Positions 1 to 8,427 of a stretch of DNA of 64,000 nucleotides are shown here, one piece after another. Position 1 is the first letter of the stretch. Each line of letters starts with the position of its first letter. Position numbers and translations under genes: made by a program. The notes below the pieces were generated by a model, which was given only the letters and a program-made list of their open reading frames with translations, had not been told where the DNA came from and made no database searches. The stretch comes from Catellatospora bangladeshensis (GTDB taxonomy: Bacteria > Actinomycetota > Actinomycetes > Mycobacteriales > Micromonosporaceae): positions 310,001-374,000 of the forward strand of contig NZ_BONF01000008.1 in the NCBI RefSeq assembly GCF_016862575.1. Direction: 5' to 3'.

Positions 1-54
1 GCGTGTGTTCACCGGAGTATGGACGGCACCCCACCCGGCGCTAAGGAGCTCGGC

Positions 55-1356
55 GTGCACCCCACCGAACCACTGCCCCAGCCCGACCCCGAGCCCGCAC
101 CGCCGCCCGACCGGCCGCGCCGCCCGATGCCCCGCCTTCAGCTCGGCCGCCGCCTGCGGGTTCTCGCCGGAGTCGACGAGCGCCTGCTGGACCGGGTGCC
201 CCAGGAGCGGGCCTGGTACACCTCGCTCGGCGGGGTGGTGCTCGGCACCGCCACCATCGCGGCGATCTCCATGTACTTCGCCATCACCCAGGCCATGGGC
301 GCGGCGAGCTGGCTCGCGGTCTTCCCGGTGCTGGTCTGGTTCCTGTTCATCCTCAACGTGGACCGCTGGCTGGTGTCCAGCCGCCTCGGCGAGGGCTGGT
401 TCCGGCGGGTGCCGGTGCTGCTCATGCGGGTGCTGATGGCGGTCTTCTTCGGCGTGATCATCGCTGAACCGCTGGTGCTGCGCATCTTCGAGACGGCCGT
501 GGTGCAGCACGTCGCCGACCAGCGCACCGAGGCGCTGGCCCAGCTGTCGGGGCGGCTCAAAGCCTGCAACCCGGTGCCCGGCTCCACGGAACTCGCCGCA
601 CCCGCCGACTGCAAGGCCATGGAGGTCTTCAACTTCGACCAATCCCCGGTGGCGACCCTGCGTGAGCTGGCGACCCGCCGCACCGACGCCGCCGCGCTGC
701 AGAAGACCGTGGACGCCGACCAGGCGCAGCTGCGCGCGATCAACGACCTGGCCCGCCGCGAGTGCGTCGGCGACTCCGGCGCCGGCCTGACCGGGCAGCG
801 CGGCGTCGGGCCGAACTGCCGACGGCTGCGCGCCGAGGCGGACGCGTTCGCGCGCACCCGCCAGATCAACGCCAACAACGTGAAGCTGGCGGGCCTGCGT
901 ACCCGGATCTCGGAGCTGGAGGTGTCGGCGAACACCAGCCACGCCGCCTTCGAGGCCGAACGCGAGACGAAGATCGAGGCGCGGGTCGCCGAGGAGCGCA
1001 GCCATCAGGGCCCGATCGGCCTGCTGGAGCGGCTCGGCGCGCTGCACGACCTGGCCGACTCCAGCGGCGTGCTCGCGGTCGGCATCTGGGCCGTGCGCAT
1101 CTTCTTCATCCTGGTCGACTGCATGCCGATCCTGGTCAAGTTCGTGGGCGGCTCGACCACGTACGACCGCCTGGTCAGCGCCCAGCTCGCGGTGGCCGAG
1201 CGCGACCTGAACCACGACATCGAGACCGAGTACGCCGAGCGCGAGGCCGTCCTGCGCAAACGCCGCGCCGAGATCGACCTGGAGATCCTCGAACACAAGG
1301 CGGAACTCAACCACCGCCTCCACCGCGCCGCCGACCGCCTCTCCGACCGCGTCTAG
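55..1356 (+). CDS. DUF4407 family membrane protein
   Basis: Predicted integral membrane protein of 433 aa. After a Pro-rich N-terminus there are three hydrophobic segments (about residues 60-80, 88-103 and 120-143), then a long charged, coiled-coil-like region (about 150-335) and a fourth membrane segment (about 341-364) followed by a charged Glu/Arg tail. This layout matches the DUF4407 family, whose function is unknown. I chose GTG 55 because AAGGAG lies 6 nt upstream (43-48); the in-frame ATG at 19 has an SD-like GGAG only 1 nt away. The gene ends in a strong hairpin shared with the convergent LOG gene. Confidence 0.8.
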   Translation: MHPTEPLPQPDPEPAPPPDRPRRPMPRLQLGRRLRVLAGVDERLLDRVPQERAWYTSLGGVVLGTATIAAISMYFAITQAMGAASWLAVFPVLVWFLFILNVDRWLVSSRLGEGWFRRVPVLLMRVLMAVFFGVIIAEPLVLRIFETAVVQHVADQRTEALAQLSGRLKACNPVPGSTELAAPADCKAMEVFNFDQSPVATLRELATRRTDAAALQKTVDADQAQLRAINDLARRECVGDSGAGLTGQRGVGPNCRRLRAEADAFARTRQINANNVKLAGLRTRISELEVSANTSHAAFEAERETKIEARVAEERSHQGPIGLLERLGALHDLADSSGVLAVGIWAVRIFFILVDCMPILVKFVGGSTTYDRLVSAQLAVAERDLNHDIETEYAEREAVLRKRRAEIDLEILEHKAELNHRLHRAADRLSDRV

Positions 1357-1358
1357 AG

Positions 1359-1389
1359 AAGCAGGGGCACCCGAAGGGTGCCCCTGCTT
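1359..1389. terminator. bidirectional hairpin terminator
   Basis: Perfect 14-bp inverted repeat (arms 1359-1372 and 1376-1389, core AGCAGGGGCACCC) with a 3-nt loop and T/A-rich edges. It lies exactly between the stop codons of two convergent genes, so it probably terminates both. Confidence 0.85.
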
Positions 1390-2175
1390 TCAGCCGAGGG
1401 GGTCGCCGGTGAGGAGGGCGTGCTGCTCGGCGGTGAGGACCTTGTCGGCGTCGACGATGTGGGTGATCGCCTCGTCGACGTCGTCGGTGCAGATGAGCAG
1501 GTCCAGGTCGGCGACGTTGATCTTGCCGTCGGCGAGCATGGTGTCGCGCATCCAGGCGATCAGGCCGCTCCAGTAGTCCTTGCCCATCATGACCACGGGG
1601 AAGCGGGTGACCTTCTCCGTCTGCACCAGGGTGAGCGCCTCGAACAGCTCGTCCATGGTGCCCAGCCCGCCGGGCAGCACCACGAAGGCCTGGGCGTACT
1701 TCACGAACATGGTCTTGCGTACGAAGAAGTAGCGGAAGTCGATGCCGACGTCCACCCACTCGTTGATGCCCTGCTCGAACGGCAGCTCGATGCCCAGCCC
1801 CACGGACAGGCCGCCCGCCTCGGTGCAGCCGCGGTTGGCCGCCTCCATCACGCCCGGCCCGCCGCCGGTGATCACGGCGTACCCGGCGCGGGCCAGGGCG
1901 GCGCCGAGGCGCTGGGCCAGCTCGCACTCGGGCGAGTCGGGGGCGCTGCGCGCGGAGCCGAACACGCTGACCGCCGGGGGCAGTTCACTCAGGGTGTCGA
2001 AACCCTCCACGAACTCGCTGAGGATGCGCAGCGTGCGCCACGAGTCGCGGACCTTCCAATCCGGACGGCCGGCCGAGTCGAGCAGCGCCCGGTCCGCCGT
2101 GCCGGTGGAGACCGCGTCGCGGCGCAGGGTCACCGGACCCCGGTGGCGCTCGGGCCGACGATTGCTTTGCGTCAT
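1390..2175 (-). CDS. LOG-family (TIGR00730) nucleotide hydrolase
   Basis: 261-aa Rossmann-fold protein of the LOG / lysine-decarboxylase-like family. The family signature PGGLGTMDE is present with the following E-x-x-x-x-x-Q helix. Characterised members are cytokinin riboside 5'-monophosphate phosphoribohydrolases, which release a free base from its ribose-5-phosphate. The N-terminal ~60 residues are an extension with no clear domain. It sits beside dapE/dapD, as the LOG gene Rv1205 does in M. tuberculosis. The ATG start at 2175 is the first in frame. The actual nucleotide substrate cannot be read from sequence. Confidence 0.88.
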   Translation of the reverse strand: MTQSNRRPERHRGPVTLRRDAVSTGTADRALLDSAGRPDWKVRDSWRTLRILSEFVEGFDTLSELPPAVSVFGSARSAPDSPECELAQRLGAALARAGYAVITGGGPGVMEAANRGCTEAGGLSVGLGIELPFEQGINEWVDVGIDFRYFFVRKTMFVKYAQAFVVLPGGLGTMDELFEALTLVQTEKVTRFPVVMMGKDYWSGLIAWMRDTMLADGKINVADLDLLICTDDVDEAITHIVDADKVLTAEQHALLTGDPLG

Positions 2176-2332
2176 GCCATCACGTTATCCCCGCCCGATC
2201 GTTTACGTGACGACGCTGCGCGCCACGTCGCAGCAAATTCCCAGCGAACATCGCAACTTTTCGCCATGCTGTGGCGTCAAGATGTCATACCGCAGGGATA
2301 GACAGGACTGGCCGACGAGGGAGGCGATGAAC

Positions 2333-2473
2333 ATGATGACCCGCACCGTAGTGCTCCGCCAGAAACAGGCGATGCGCCAGCGGATCCGCGCCACCGTGCA
2401 CGCCCGCCGGATCGCCGTGCTGACCGACCCGCCGCAGACCCAGCCGGTGGAGGAGCCCGCCACGGCCCGCTGA
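2333..2473 (+). CDS. small basic protein, 46 aa
   Basis: Short ORF encoding an Arg/Gln-rich basic peptide (MMTRTVVLRQKQAMRQRIRA at its start) with a Pro/Glu tail. A GGGAGG Shine-Dalgarno ends 8 nt before ATG 2333; an ATG 6 nt earlier is too close to it. The upstream 150 bp is AT-richer than the surroundings and could hold its promoter. It matches no family I recognise; the good ribosome site and high predicted charge are the only support. It could be an RNA- or ribosome-associated small protein, but that is a guess. Confidence 0.42.
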   Translation: MMTRTVVLRQKQAMRQRIRATVHARRIAVLTDPPQTQPVEEPATAR

Positions 2474-2482
2474 CGAGTTCCG

Positions 2483-2504
2483 GCCGGTGACCCCCCGCAC
2501 CGGC
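2483..2504. terminator. short hairpin between convergent genes
   Basis: GCCGGTG (2483-2489) pairs with CACCGGC (2498-2504) around an 8-nt C-rich loop, between the stop of the small ORF and the stop of dapE. Confidence 0.45.
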
Positions 2505-2509
2505 GCCCG

Positions 2510-3580
2510 TCAGCTCGCCAGCCAGCGGCGCAGCAGCTCCGCGCCCGCCACGATCTTGTCCAGCTCCACGTGCTCGTCGCGCTTGTGCGCCAGGTTCGGG
2601 TCGCCCGGCCCGAAGTTGAGCGCCGGGACGCCCAGCGCCGCGAAGCGCGCCACGTCCGTCCAGCCCAGCTTGCCCGTCGGCGGGGCGCCGGTGAGCGCGA
2701 GGAACTCCGCCGCCGGAGCCGCGGTCAGACCCGGCAGCGCGCCGGGCGCCGAGTCGGTGATCTGGACGTCGTAGCCGCCGAACACCTCGCGCAGGTGCAC
2801 CTCGGCCTGCGCGGGCGTACGGTCCGGAGCGAAGCGGAAGTTCACCTCGACCTCGCAGGCGTCGGGGATGACGTTGCCCGCCACGCCGCCGGTCACGCGC
2901 ACCGCGTTCAGGCCCTCCCGGTAGGCGCAGCCGTCGATCTCGACCGAGCGCGCCTGGTACTCGTCCAGCCGGCGCAGCACCTCACCGGCCTTGTGGATGG
3001 CGTTGGAGCCGAGCCACGAGCGGGCCGCGTGCGCCCGTGTCCCGCTGGTGCGCACCACCGCCCGCATGGTGCCCTGGCAGCCCGCTTCGACCGCGCCGTA
3101 GGTCGGCTCCAGCAACACCGCGAAGTCGGCCTCCAGCAGCTCCGGCCGCAGGTCACCGATGATCTTCAGGCCGTTGCGGGCCGCCTCGACCTCCTCGCAC
3201 TCGTAGAAGAAGTACGTGACGTCGTAGCGCGGCTGCGGCACCGTGGCCGCCAGGTGCAGCGCCAGCGCCGTGCCGCTCTTCATGTCCGAGGTGCCGCAGC
3301 CCCACATGATCTTCTCGTCCATGGTGGACGGGAAGTTGTCCGCGATCGGCACCGTGTCCAGGTGTCCGGCGAGGACGACCCGCTGCGCGCGGCCCAGCTC
3401 GGTGCGCGCGATCACGTTGTGGCCGATCCGCTCGACCCGCAGGTGCGCGCACGCCTCCAGCGCCTCCTGCACCGCGTCGGCGATCTCCTTCTCGTTGCCG
3501 GAGACGGACTCGATGTCCACCAGCGCTCGGGTCAACATGACGGGATCAGCGAGCACCTGAGGCGTCAGCGGGTTCGGCAT
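2510..3580 (-). CDS. dapE: succinyl-diaminopimelate desuccinylase
   Basis: 356-aa M20-family metallohydrolase. It removes succinate from N-succinyl-LL-2,6-diaminopimelate in the succinylase branch of lysine/meso-DAP synthesis, feeding peptidoglycan. Metal-binding landmarks are visible: [19 protein letters not shown] and the catalytic-base region FYECEEVE. The length is normal for the actinobacterial DapE group. It is divergent from dapD with only 19 bp between start codons; a TAGGCT hexamer lies 6 nt before its ATG, with no SD, so the transcript is probably leaderless. Confidence 0.95.
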   Translation of the reverse strand: MPNPLTPQVLADPVMLTRALVDIESVSGNEKEIADAVQEALEACAHLRVERIGHNVIARTELGRAQRVVLAGHLDTVPIADNFPSTMDEKIMWGCGTSDMKSGTALALHLAATVPQPRYDVTYFFYECEEVEAARNGLKIIGDLRPELLEADFAVLLEPTYGAVEAGCQGTMRAVVRTSGTRAHAARSWLGSNAIHKAGEVLRRLDEYQARSVEIDGCAYREGLNAVRVTGGVAGNVIPDACEVEVNFRFAPDRTPAQAEVHLREVFGGYDVQITDSAPGALPGLTAAPAAEFLALTGAPPTGKLGWTDVARFAALGVPALNFGPGDPNLAHKRDEHVELDKIVAGAELLRRWLAS

Positions 3581-3599
3581 ACGGGTAGCCTAGGGCACC
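3581..3599. promoter_or_regulatory. back-to-back leaderless promoters of dapE and dapD
   Basis: The 19-bp gap between two divergent start codons contains TAGCCTA. Read rightward, TAGCCT (3586-3591) ends 8 nt before GTG 3600. Read leftward, TAGGCT (3592-3587) ends 6 nt before ATG 3580. Both are acceptable actinobacterial -10 boxes at leaderless spacing, and they overlap on opposite strands. Neither gene has room for an SD. Confidence 0.55.
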
Positions 3600-4538
3600 G
3601 TGAGCAGCGAACGTCTCGACCAGCCCGCCTGGGGCTTCGGCCTCGCCACCGTCACCGGCGAGCAGACCCTTGAGGTGTGGTATCCGACCGGCCAGCTCGG
3701 CATCGGCCTGTGCGGCCAGGACGCGCCCGACCTCAAGGTCGCCGAGCCCTGCCTGCCCGGCCTGCGGGTCGTGCCGGTGCACACCGTCATCCCGACCCTG
3801 GCCGGCGCGCCGCGCGACACCGCCGACGCGTACCTGCGCCTGCACCTGCTGTCGCACCGGATCATCAAGCCGCACCAGGCGAACCTGGACGGCATCTTCG
3901 GCCTGCTGCCGAACAACGCGTGGACGTCGGCCGGGGTCTGCCCGCCCGACCGGGTCGACGAGCTGCGCCTGTTCGAGCGCGCCGCCGGCCGCCACCTGGC
4001 CGTCTACGGCGTGGACAAGTTCCCGCGGATGACCGACTACGTGGTCCCGTCCGGCGTGCGCATCGCCGACGCGGACCGGGTCCGGCTGGGCGCGCACCTG
4101 TCGTCCGGCACCACGGTCATGCAGAAGGGCTTCGTCAACTTCAACGCGGGCACGCTGGGCACCTCGATGGTCGAGGGCAGCATCTCGGCCGGCGTCCTGG
4201 TGGGCGAGGGCTCCGACATCGGCGCGGGCGCGTCCATCATGGGCACCCTGTCCGGCGGCGGCAAGGAGATCATCAGCGTCGGCGAGCGCAGCCTGGTCGG
4301 CGCCAACGCCGGCATCGGCATCTCGCTCGGCGACGACTGCGTGGTCGAGGCCGGCTGCTACGTCACCGCGGGCACCAAGGTCACGCTGACCGCCACCGGC
4401 GAGGTGGTCAAGGCGGCGACCCTGTCCGGCGCGTCCAACGTGCTGTTCCTGCGCAACTCGGTGACCGGCGCGGTCGAGGCCCGCCCGCGCACCGGCACCG
4501 GCATCGTGCTCAACGCGGCACTGCACGCCAACGACTGA
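3600..4538 (+). CDS. dapD: tetrahydrodipicolinate N-succinyltransferase
   Basis: 312-aa actinobacterial-type DapD. It uses succinyl-CoA to succinylate tetrahydrodipicolinate, the step that opens the succinylase branch of DAP synthesis. The C-terminal half (about 150-270) shows the hexapeptide-repeat left-handed beta-helix, with Gly-rich turns such as [14 protein letters not shown] and [17 protein letters not shown]. It starts at GTG 3600 and has no SD, consistent with leaderless translation. It is divergent with dapE, and dapC of the same pathway lies 5 kb away. Confidence 0.95.
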   Translation: MSSERLDQPAWGFGLATVTGEQTLEVWYPTGQLGIGLCGQDAPDLKVAEPCLPGLRVVPVHTVIPTLAGAPRDTADAYLRLHLLSHRIIKPHQANLDGIFGLLPNNAWTSAGVCPPDRVDELRLFERAAGRHLAVYGVDKFPRMTDYVVPSGVRIADADRVRLGAHLSSGTTVMQKGFVNFNAGTLGTSMVEGSISAGVLVGEGSDIGAGASIMGTLSGGGKEIISVGERSLVGANAGIGISLGDDCVVEAGCYVTAGTKVTLTATGEVVKAATLSGASNVLFLRNSVTGAVEARPRTGTGIVLNAALHAND

Positions 4539-4595
4539 CCGCCGCGCCGGTCGGGGCCTGGCCTCGACCGGCGGCAAGCCCGGGAGGCGCTGACC

Positions 4596-5534
4596 TTGGA
4601 TCCACGACGGATGGCCGGGCTGCTCGACGCGCCCGGCTGCCGTCGCAGGCTCGCGCTCGACGCCGCCCGGGTCGACCTCGGCGTGCTGGCCGAGGCCATC
4701 GGCGCCCCGCCCAGCGGGCAGAGCCCGTACGCGCGGGAACGGGACGGCACCTTCGCGCACCTGGCCACCGCCCGGCTGCCCGAGCTGGTCACCCGGCACC
4801 TGGGCATCGAGTGCACGGCCGCGGTCGAGACCGAGGCGCTGCCCAGCGGCCCCGGGCTCTGGGTGTGGCGCGAGCCCCGGCTGCGGCTCGGCGACCTGCC
4901 GGTCACCCCCGACCAGGTCGTCCTGGCTTCCGACGGCACGCTGCTGCATCCCGTCGAGATCAGGTCGTACGCCGTCGTCGACGGTCACGCCGATCCGGCC
5001 AAGGTCGCGGGCACCGCGCGCGAGGTGGCCGTGATCGTCGGTGCGCTGCGCCAGGCCGCGCCGGTGCCGGAGCGCATCAGCAGCCGGGCGCTGCTGGTGC
5101 TGCCGCGTAACTTCGGTCTCGCCCCCGTCGCCACCACGCTGGACGTCGCGCCGCAGGTGCGCCGCCTGGGCTGGGCGCTCGCGCGGCTGCGCACCGACCT
5201 GCCCGACCGGCTGCGGCGGCAGGCCGACGGCGGCCCGGCGCTGCAGGGCGACGCGCTCGTCGGCGCGCTGGCCGAGGTCGAGGCACGGTTCGGCGACGGC
5301 TGCCCGAGCTGCCCCATGTACACGCACTGCCGGACCGGCGCGGAGCAGGACGGCTCGGTGGCCCGCGCCGGGGCCGCCGCGGCGAACCTGTGCGGCCCGG
5401 TCGGGCTGGCCGCGCATGCCCTCGCGCTGGCCCACGGCGAGCGCACCCCGCAGGGCGAGTCCGAGCAGGCCATCGCGGCCGAGCTGGCGCGGGCGGCGCA
5501 GGCGTACGGGTGGGCCACCGGGAGCGTGCCGTGA
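4596..5534 (+). CDS. Cas4/AddB-like Fe-S PD-(D/E)XK nuclease (predicted)
   Basis: 312-aa protein, first of three coupled genes. It carries one N-terminal cysteine (C15) and a C-terminal C236-x2-C239-x5-C245 cluster, the 4Fe-4S pattern of Cas4 and AddB nucleases. Between them, D106 (TPDQVV) and E121-x-R123 (HPVEIRSY) fit the D...ExK/R metal site of the PD-(D/E)XK fold, with Arg in place of the usual Lys. Start is TTG 4596, 8 nt after GGGAGG. A nuclease or nicking role is inferred from these residues only. It overlaps the next gene by 4 nt (GTGA), so the products probably act together. Confidence 0.6.
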   Translation: MDPRRMAGLLDAPGCRRRLALDAARVDLGVLAEAIGAPPSGQSPYARERDGTFAHLATARLPELVTRHLGIECTAAVETEALPSGPGLWVWREPRLRLGDLPVTPDQVVLASDGTLLHPVEIRSYAVVDGHADPAKVAGTAREVAVIVGALRQAAPVPERISSRALLVLPRNFGLAPVATTLDVAPQVRRLGWALARLRTDLPDRLRRQADGGPALQGDALVGALAEVEARFGDGCPSCPMYTHCRTGAEQDGSVARAGAAAANLCGPVGLAAHALALAHGERTPQGESEQAIAAELARAAQAYGWATGSVP

Positions 5535-7072
5535 GCCTCGACGTGTACCAGCGGCTGCTCGCGCTGTCCCGGGCGCGGGCCGTGCCCGCCGCGTCCCGCG
5601 CCCACCGGCACCTGTCGCCGCGGCCCTGGGTGCTGTCCGGCTACCACCTGGCCGGTGAGCCGTCCGCGCCCGTCGCGATCCGCTACGGCTCGTTCCGCGA
5701 CTCCCCCAAGCTGCTCACCATCGCCGAGCCGCGCGACCGGAAGCAGCGCTTCACCGCGCTCGGCGCGCTCGCCCGGGACCTGGCCACCTACCTCAGCCGC
5801 TACACGGTGACCGAGCCGGTCGTGCGGGCCACCGGCAACGGCCGAGAGCTGGACGTGAACCACTGCTGCGTGGACGCGCCGCAGCTGGTGGTGCCCAACG
5901 AGGCCACCGCGCACTGGGTCGGCCTGCTCGGGCAGTACCTGCGCACCCTCGACGACCCGGTGCTGCAGCAGGCCGGAGCGCACCTGGGCTGGATCGCCTC
6001 GCGCCGCCACCTGCCCGGCTCCAGCGTGCTGCTCACCGCGACGGACCTGCTCACCACGCACTGGCGGACCGGCCAGCTACCCACCGAGGACGGTCACCTG
6101 GGCCGCCTGCTGGCCTGGATCGAGCCGCCCGCCGGGTCCGACGCGTGGCAGGCCGCCCGCGACGCCGAGGCCCGCCCACCGGCCGGTCCCGCCAGCGATC
6201 CCGCCTGGGACCAGGTCGTGCTGCGCCCCGCCCTGGAACGCGCCAAGGAGCAGGGCGACGTACGCCGCCTCAAGATCGCCGCGACCGAGGTGCTGGACGG
6301 CGCCTGGCGCGACACGTGGGCCGCCCTGGACCTGGTGCGGCTGCTGCCGCCCGGCGAGCACGTGGCCCGGCGCTGGGAGTCCGACCGCTGGTCGTGGACC
6401 CGGCACCGGGAGCGGGTGCTGGCCGGCACCGTCTCGTTCACCACCCGGCTCGCCGACGTCCCGGCCTACCGCTACCTGCACGAGCTGGAGACCCGCACCA
6501 CCGCCCTGGACCGGCAGATGGCCCTGGACGACCCCCTGGTGATGGCCCGCTACCTCGCCACCGGCGAGGCCGTGGCGGGCGTCGTGGTCAAGCGCGACCC
6601 CGAGCACACCATCACCAACGCCGGCGGCCGGTCGGTGCTGCGGCCCCTGCTGTGGGTACGCACGAACGCCGCGTTCGACCGCCCCGCGGGCACCGAGCTG
6701 TGGCTGGGCAAGCTCGGCATGACCGTGCGCGCCGCGACCGACGACACCGTCGAGCTGATGGTGGTCAGCGGCGCCGTCACCCGCCCCAAGCTGAACCTGC
6801 TCCCCGAGACCGACACCGAGGTCGTGCTCGCGCCCTTCGGCCCCCAGCAGCACTTCCCCGACAACCTCCCCGACGAGCTGCCCTGGCCCACCCGCGGCCA
6901 CCGCAGACCCGCCGCCGAGCCCGAGCAGGACGACGAGCTGGACACCGACGTCGCGGCCGGCCCGCCGACGGCCACACCGCAGCCCCGGCTCAGCGGCGCG
7001 GTCCCGGCCGCGCGGACCGCCCCGGACGGCGAGATCGATGCCGTCGCCTCGGGGACGGAGGCAGCGGAGTGA
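5531..7072 (+). CDS. unknown 513-aa partner of the nuclease/helicase cassette
   Basis: Starts at GTG 5531, overlapping the stop of the upstream nuclease gene, and itself overlaps the helicase start by 4 nt. I recognise no domain, signal peptide or membrane segment. The N-terminal ~200 residues look mixed alpha/beta (for example PVAIRYGSFRDSPKLLTIAE), the middle is helical and charged (about 225-330), and the C-terminal part (about 345-450) is beta-rich. The last ~60 residues are acidic and Pro-rich, probably disordered. The strict coupling suggests a stoichiometric complex with the flanking nuclease and helicase; it could be a scaffold or substrate-binding subunit. Confidence 0.6.
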   Translation: MSLDVYQRLLALSRARAVPAASRAHRHLSPRPWVLSGYHLAGEPSAPVAIRYGSFRDSPKLLTIAEPRDRKQRFTALGALARDLATYLSRYTVTEPVVRATGNGRELDVNHCCVDAPQLVVPNEATAHWVGLLGQYLRTLDDPVLQQAGAHLGWIASRRHLPGSSVLLTATDLLTTHWRTGQLPTEDGHLGRLLAWIEPPAGSDAWQAARDAEARPPAGPASDPAWDQVVLRPALERAKEQGDVRRLKIAATEVLDGAWRDTWAALDLVRLLPPGEHVARRWESDRWSWTRHRERVLAGTVSFTTRLADVPAYRYLHELETRTTALDRQMALDDPLVMARYLATGEAVAGVVVKRDPEHTITNAGGRSVLRPLLWVRTNAAFDRPAGTELWLGKLGMTVRAATDDTVELMVVSGAVTRPKLNLLPETDTEVVLAPFGPQQHFPDNLPDELPWPTRGHRRPAAEPEQDDELDTDVAAGPPTATPQPRLSGAVPAARTAPDGEIDAVASGTEAAE

Positions 7073-8355
7073 GCACGGCGGGGGCGCGGCACGGGGCCGC
7101 GATCGAGGAGGTCTGGGACCGCGTGCGCGGCACCGACCGGGCCGTGGTCGTGGACTCGCCGCCGGGGGCGGGCAAGTCGACGCTGGTCCGGGAGCTGACG
7201 CGGCGGCTGGTCGCGGCCGGTGAGCACGTGCCGATCGTGGTGCAGACCAACGACCAGGCCGACGACCTGGTCATCGCGCTGGCCGGGGCGGGACTGAACA
7301 CGGGCCGCCTGCACGGTCAGGAGTGGACGCCGCCGCGCGGCTGGCCGAGGACGAAGGTGCGCACCGGCACCAAGCTCGGCGAGCTGGGCGGCAGCGACGT
7401 CATCGTCGGCACCGCCGCGAAGTGGGCGTACGTCAAGGCCGACGAGCGGGTGTGGCCGCTGGGCATCATCGACGAGGCGTACCAGATGTCGGCGGCGGCG
7501 CTGGTGCGCGTCGGGCACCTGTTCGACCGGCTGCTGCTGGTGGGCGACCCGGGGCAGCTCGCGCCGTTCACGGTCGCCGACGAGCACTCCGTACGCTCCA
7601 TGGCGACCTGGCCGCTGGACACCGCCGCCGGGACGCTGCTGCGCCACCACCCGCAGACCCCAGTCGTGCCGCTGCCGGTGAGCTGGCGGCTCGCCCCGCA
7701 CACGGCGCCGGTCATCTCCGACGCGTTCTACACCCGCGCCTTCACCGCTGGGGCCGCGCCGCAGGACCGGCGGCTGGAGCTGGGCAGCCTCACCCACCCC
7801 GCGCTCGCGCACGCCGCCGACCACGGCTGGGCGCTGCTGGAGCTGCCCGAGGCGCACGTGCCGCGCACCGACCCGGCGCTGGTCGCGACCCTGGCCGAGC
7901 TGGTGCACCAGCTCGTCACCGCCGAGGCGTCCACGGTGGACCCGTCCGGCGCGCGGCCGCTCAGCCACGCGGACGTGGCCGTGGGCGTGGTGCACCGGGA
8001 CCAGAAGGCGCACGTCGAAGCCGCCCTGCAACGGCGGGGCGTCACCGGGGTCACCGTGGACACGGCGAACCGGCTGCAGGGGCGGCAGTACGAGGTCGTG
8101 CTGGCCTGGCATCCGCTCAGCGGGCGGCGCGACGCCAGCGCGTTCCACCTGGAGGCGGGGCGGCTGTGCGTGCTCGCGTCCCGGCACCGGCAGGCGTGCG
8201 TCGTGGTGACGCGCGGCGGGGTCGAGGAGCAACTGCACGCGTACCCGGCCGCCGAGCCGGTGTGGCTGGGCACCGACCCGCCGCAGGTCGACGGCTGGGA
8301 GGCCAACCGCGCCTTCCTCGAACGCCTCGCCGCGCACCGCGTGCCACACCGCTAA
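7069..8355 (+). CDS. superfamily 1 DNA/RNA helicase-like ATPase
   Basis: 428-aa SF1-type motor. Helicase motifs run in order: Walker A PPGAGKST (31-38), Walker B IIDEAYQ (133-139), motif III LLLVGDPGQLAPF (155-167), an Arg motif SWRL (205-208), and a UvrD_C_2-like end with DTANRLQGRQYEVV (331-344) and ASRHRQACVVV (370-380). It is small for a helicase and has no large insert domains. It starts at GTG 7069 (GTGA overlap) with GGAGG upstream. With the Cas4-like protein two genes earlier it resembles a split Dna2-type nuclease-helicase; a role in repair or phage defence is inference. Confidence 0.75.
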   Translation: MSTAGARHGAAIEEVWDRVRGTDRAVVVDSPPGAGKSTLVRELTRRLVAAGEHVPIVVQTNDQADDLVIALAGAGLNTGRLHGQEWTPPRGWPRTKVRTGTKLGELGGSDVIVGTAAKWAYVKADERVWPLGIIDEAYQMSAAALVRVGHLFDRLLLVGDPGQLAPFTVADEHSVRSMATWPLDTAAGTLLRHHPQTPVVPLPVSWRLAPHTAPVISDAFYTRAFTAGAAPQDRRLELGSLTHPALAHAADHGWALLELPEAHVPRTDPALVATLAELVHQLVTAEASTVDPSGARPLSHADVAVGVVHRDQKAHVEAALQRRGVTGVTVDTANRLQGRQYEVVLAWHPLSGRRDASAFHLEAGRLCVLASRHRQACVVVTRGGVEEQLHAYPAAEPVWLGTDPPQVDGWEANRAFLERLAAHRVPHR

Positions 8356-8427
8356 CCTGCGACGTCGCTCGATGGCGGCGTACCGCTACAGTCTGGCGCA
8401 CTGTCACGGGGGAAAGCAGGTACGCAA

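Noticed and set aside
3546-5435. 629-codon open frame antisense to dapD and the nuclease gene
   Set aside because: Composition and overlap show it is a GC-skew shadow of two well-supported genes.
4596-5534. CRISPR Cas4
   Set aside because: The cysteine pattern fits Cas4, but there is no array, Cas1 or Cas2 in the window, and the gene is coupled to a helicase instead.
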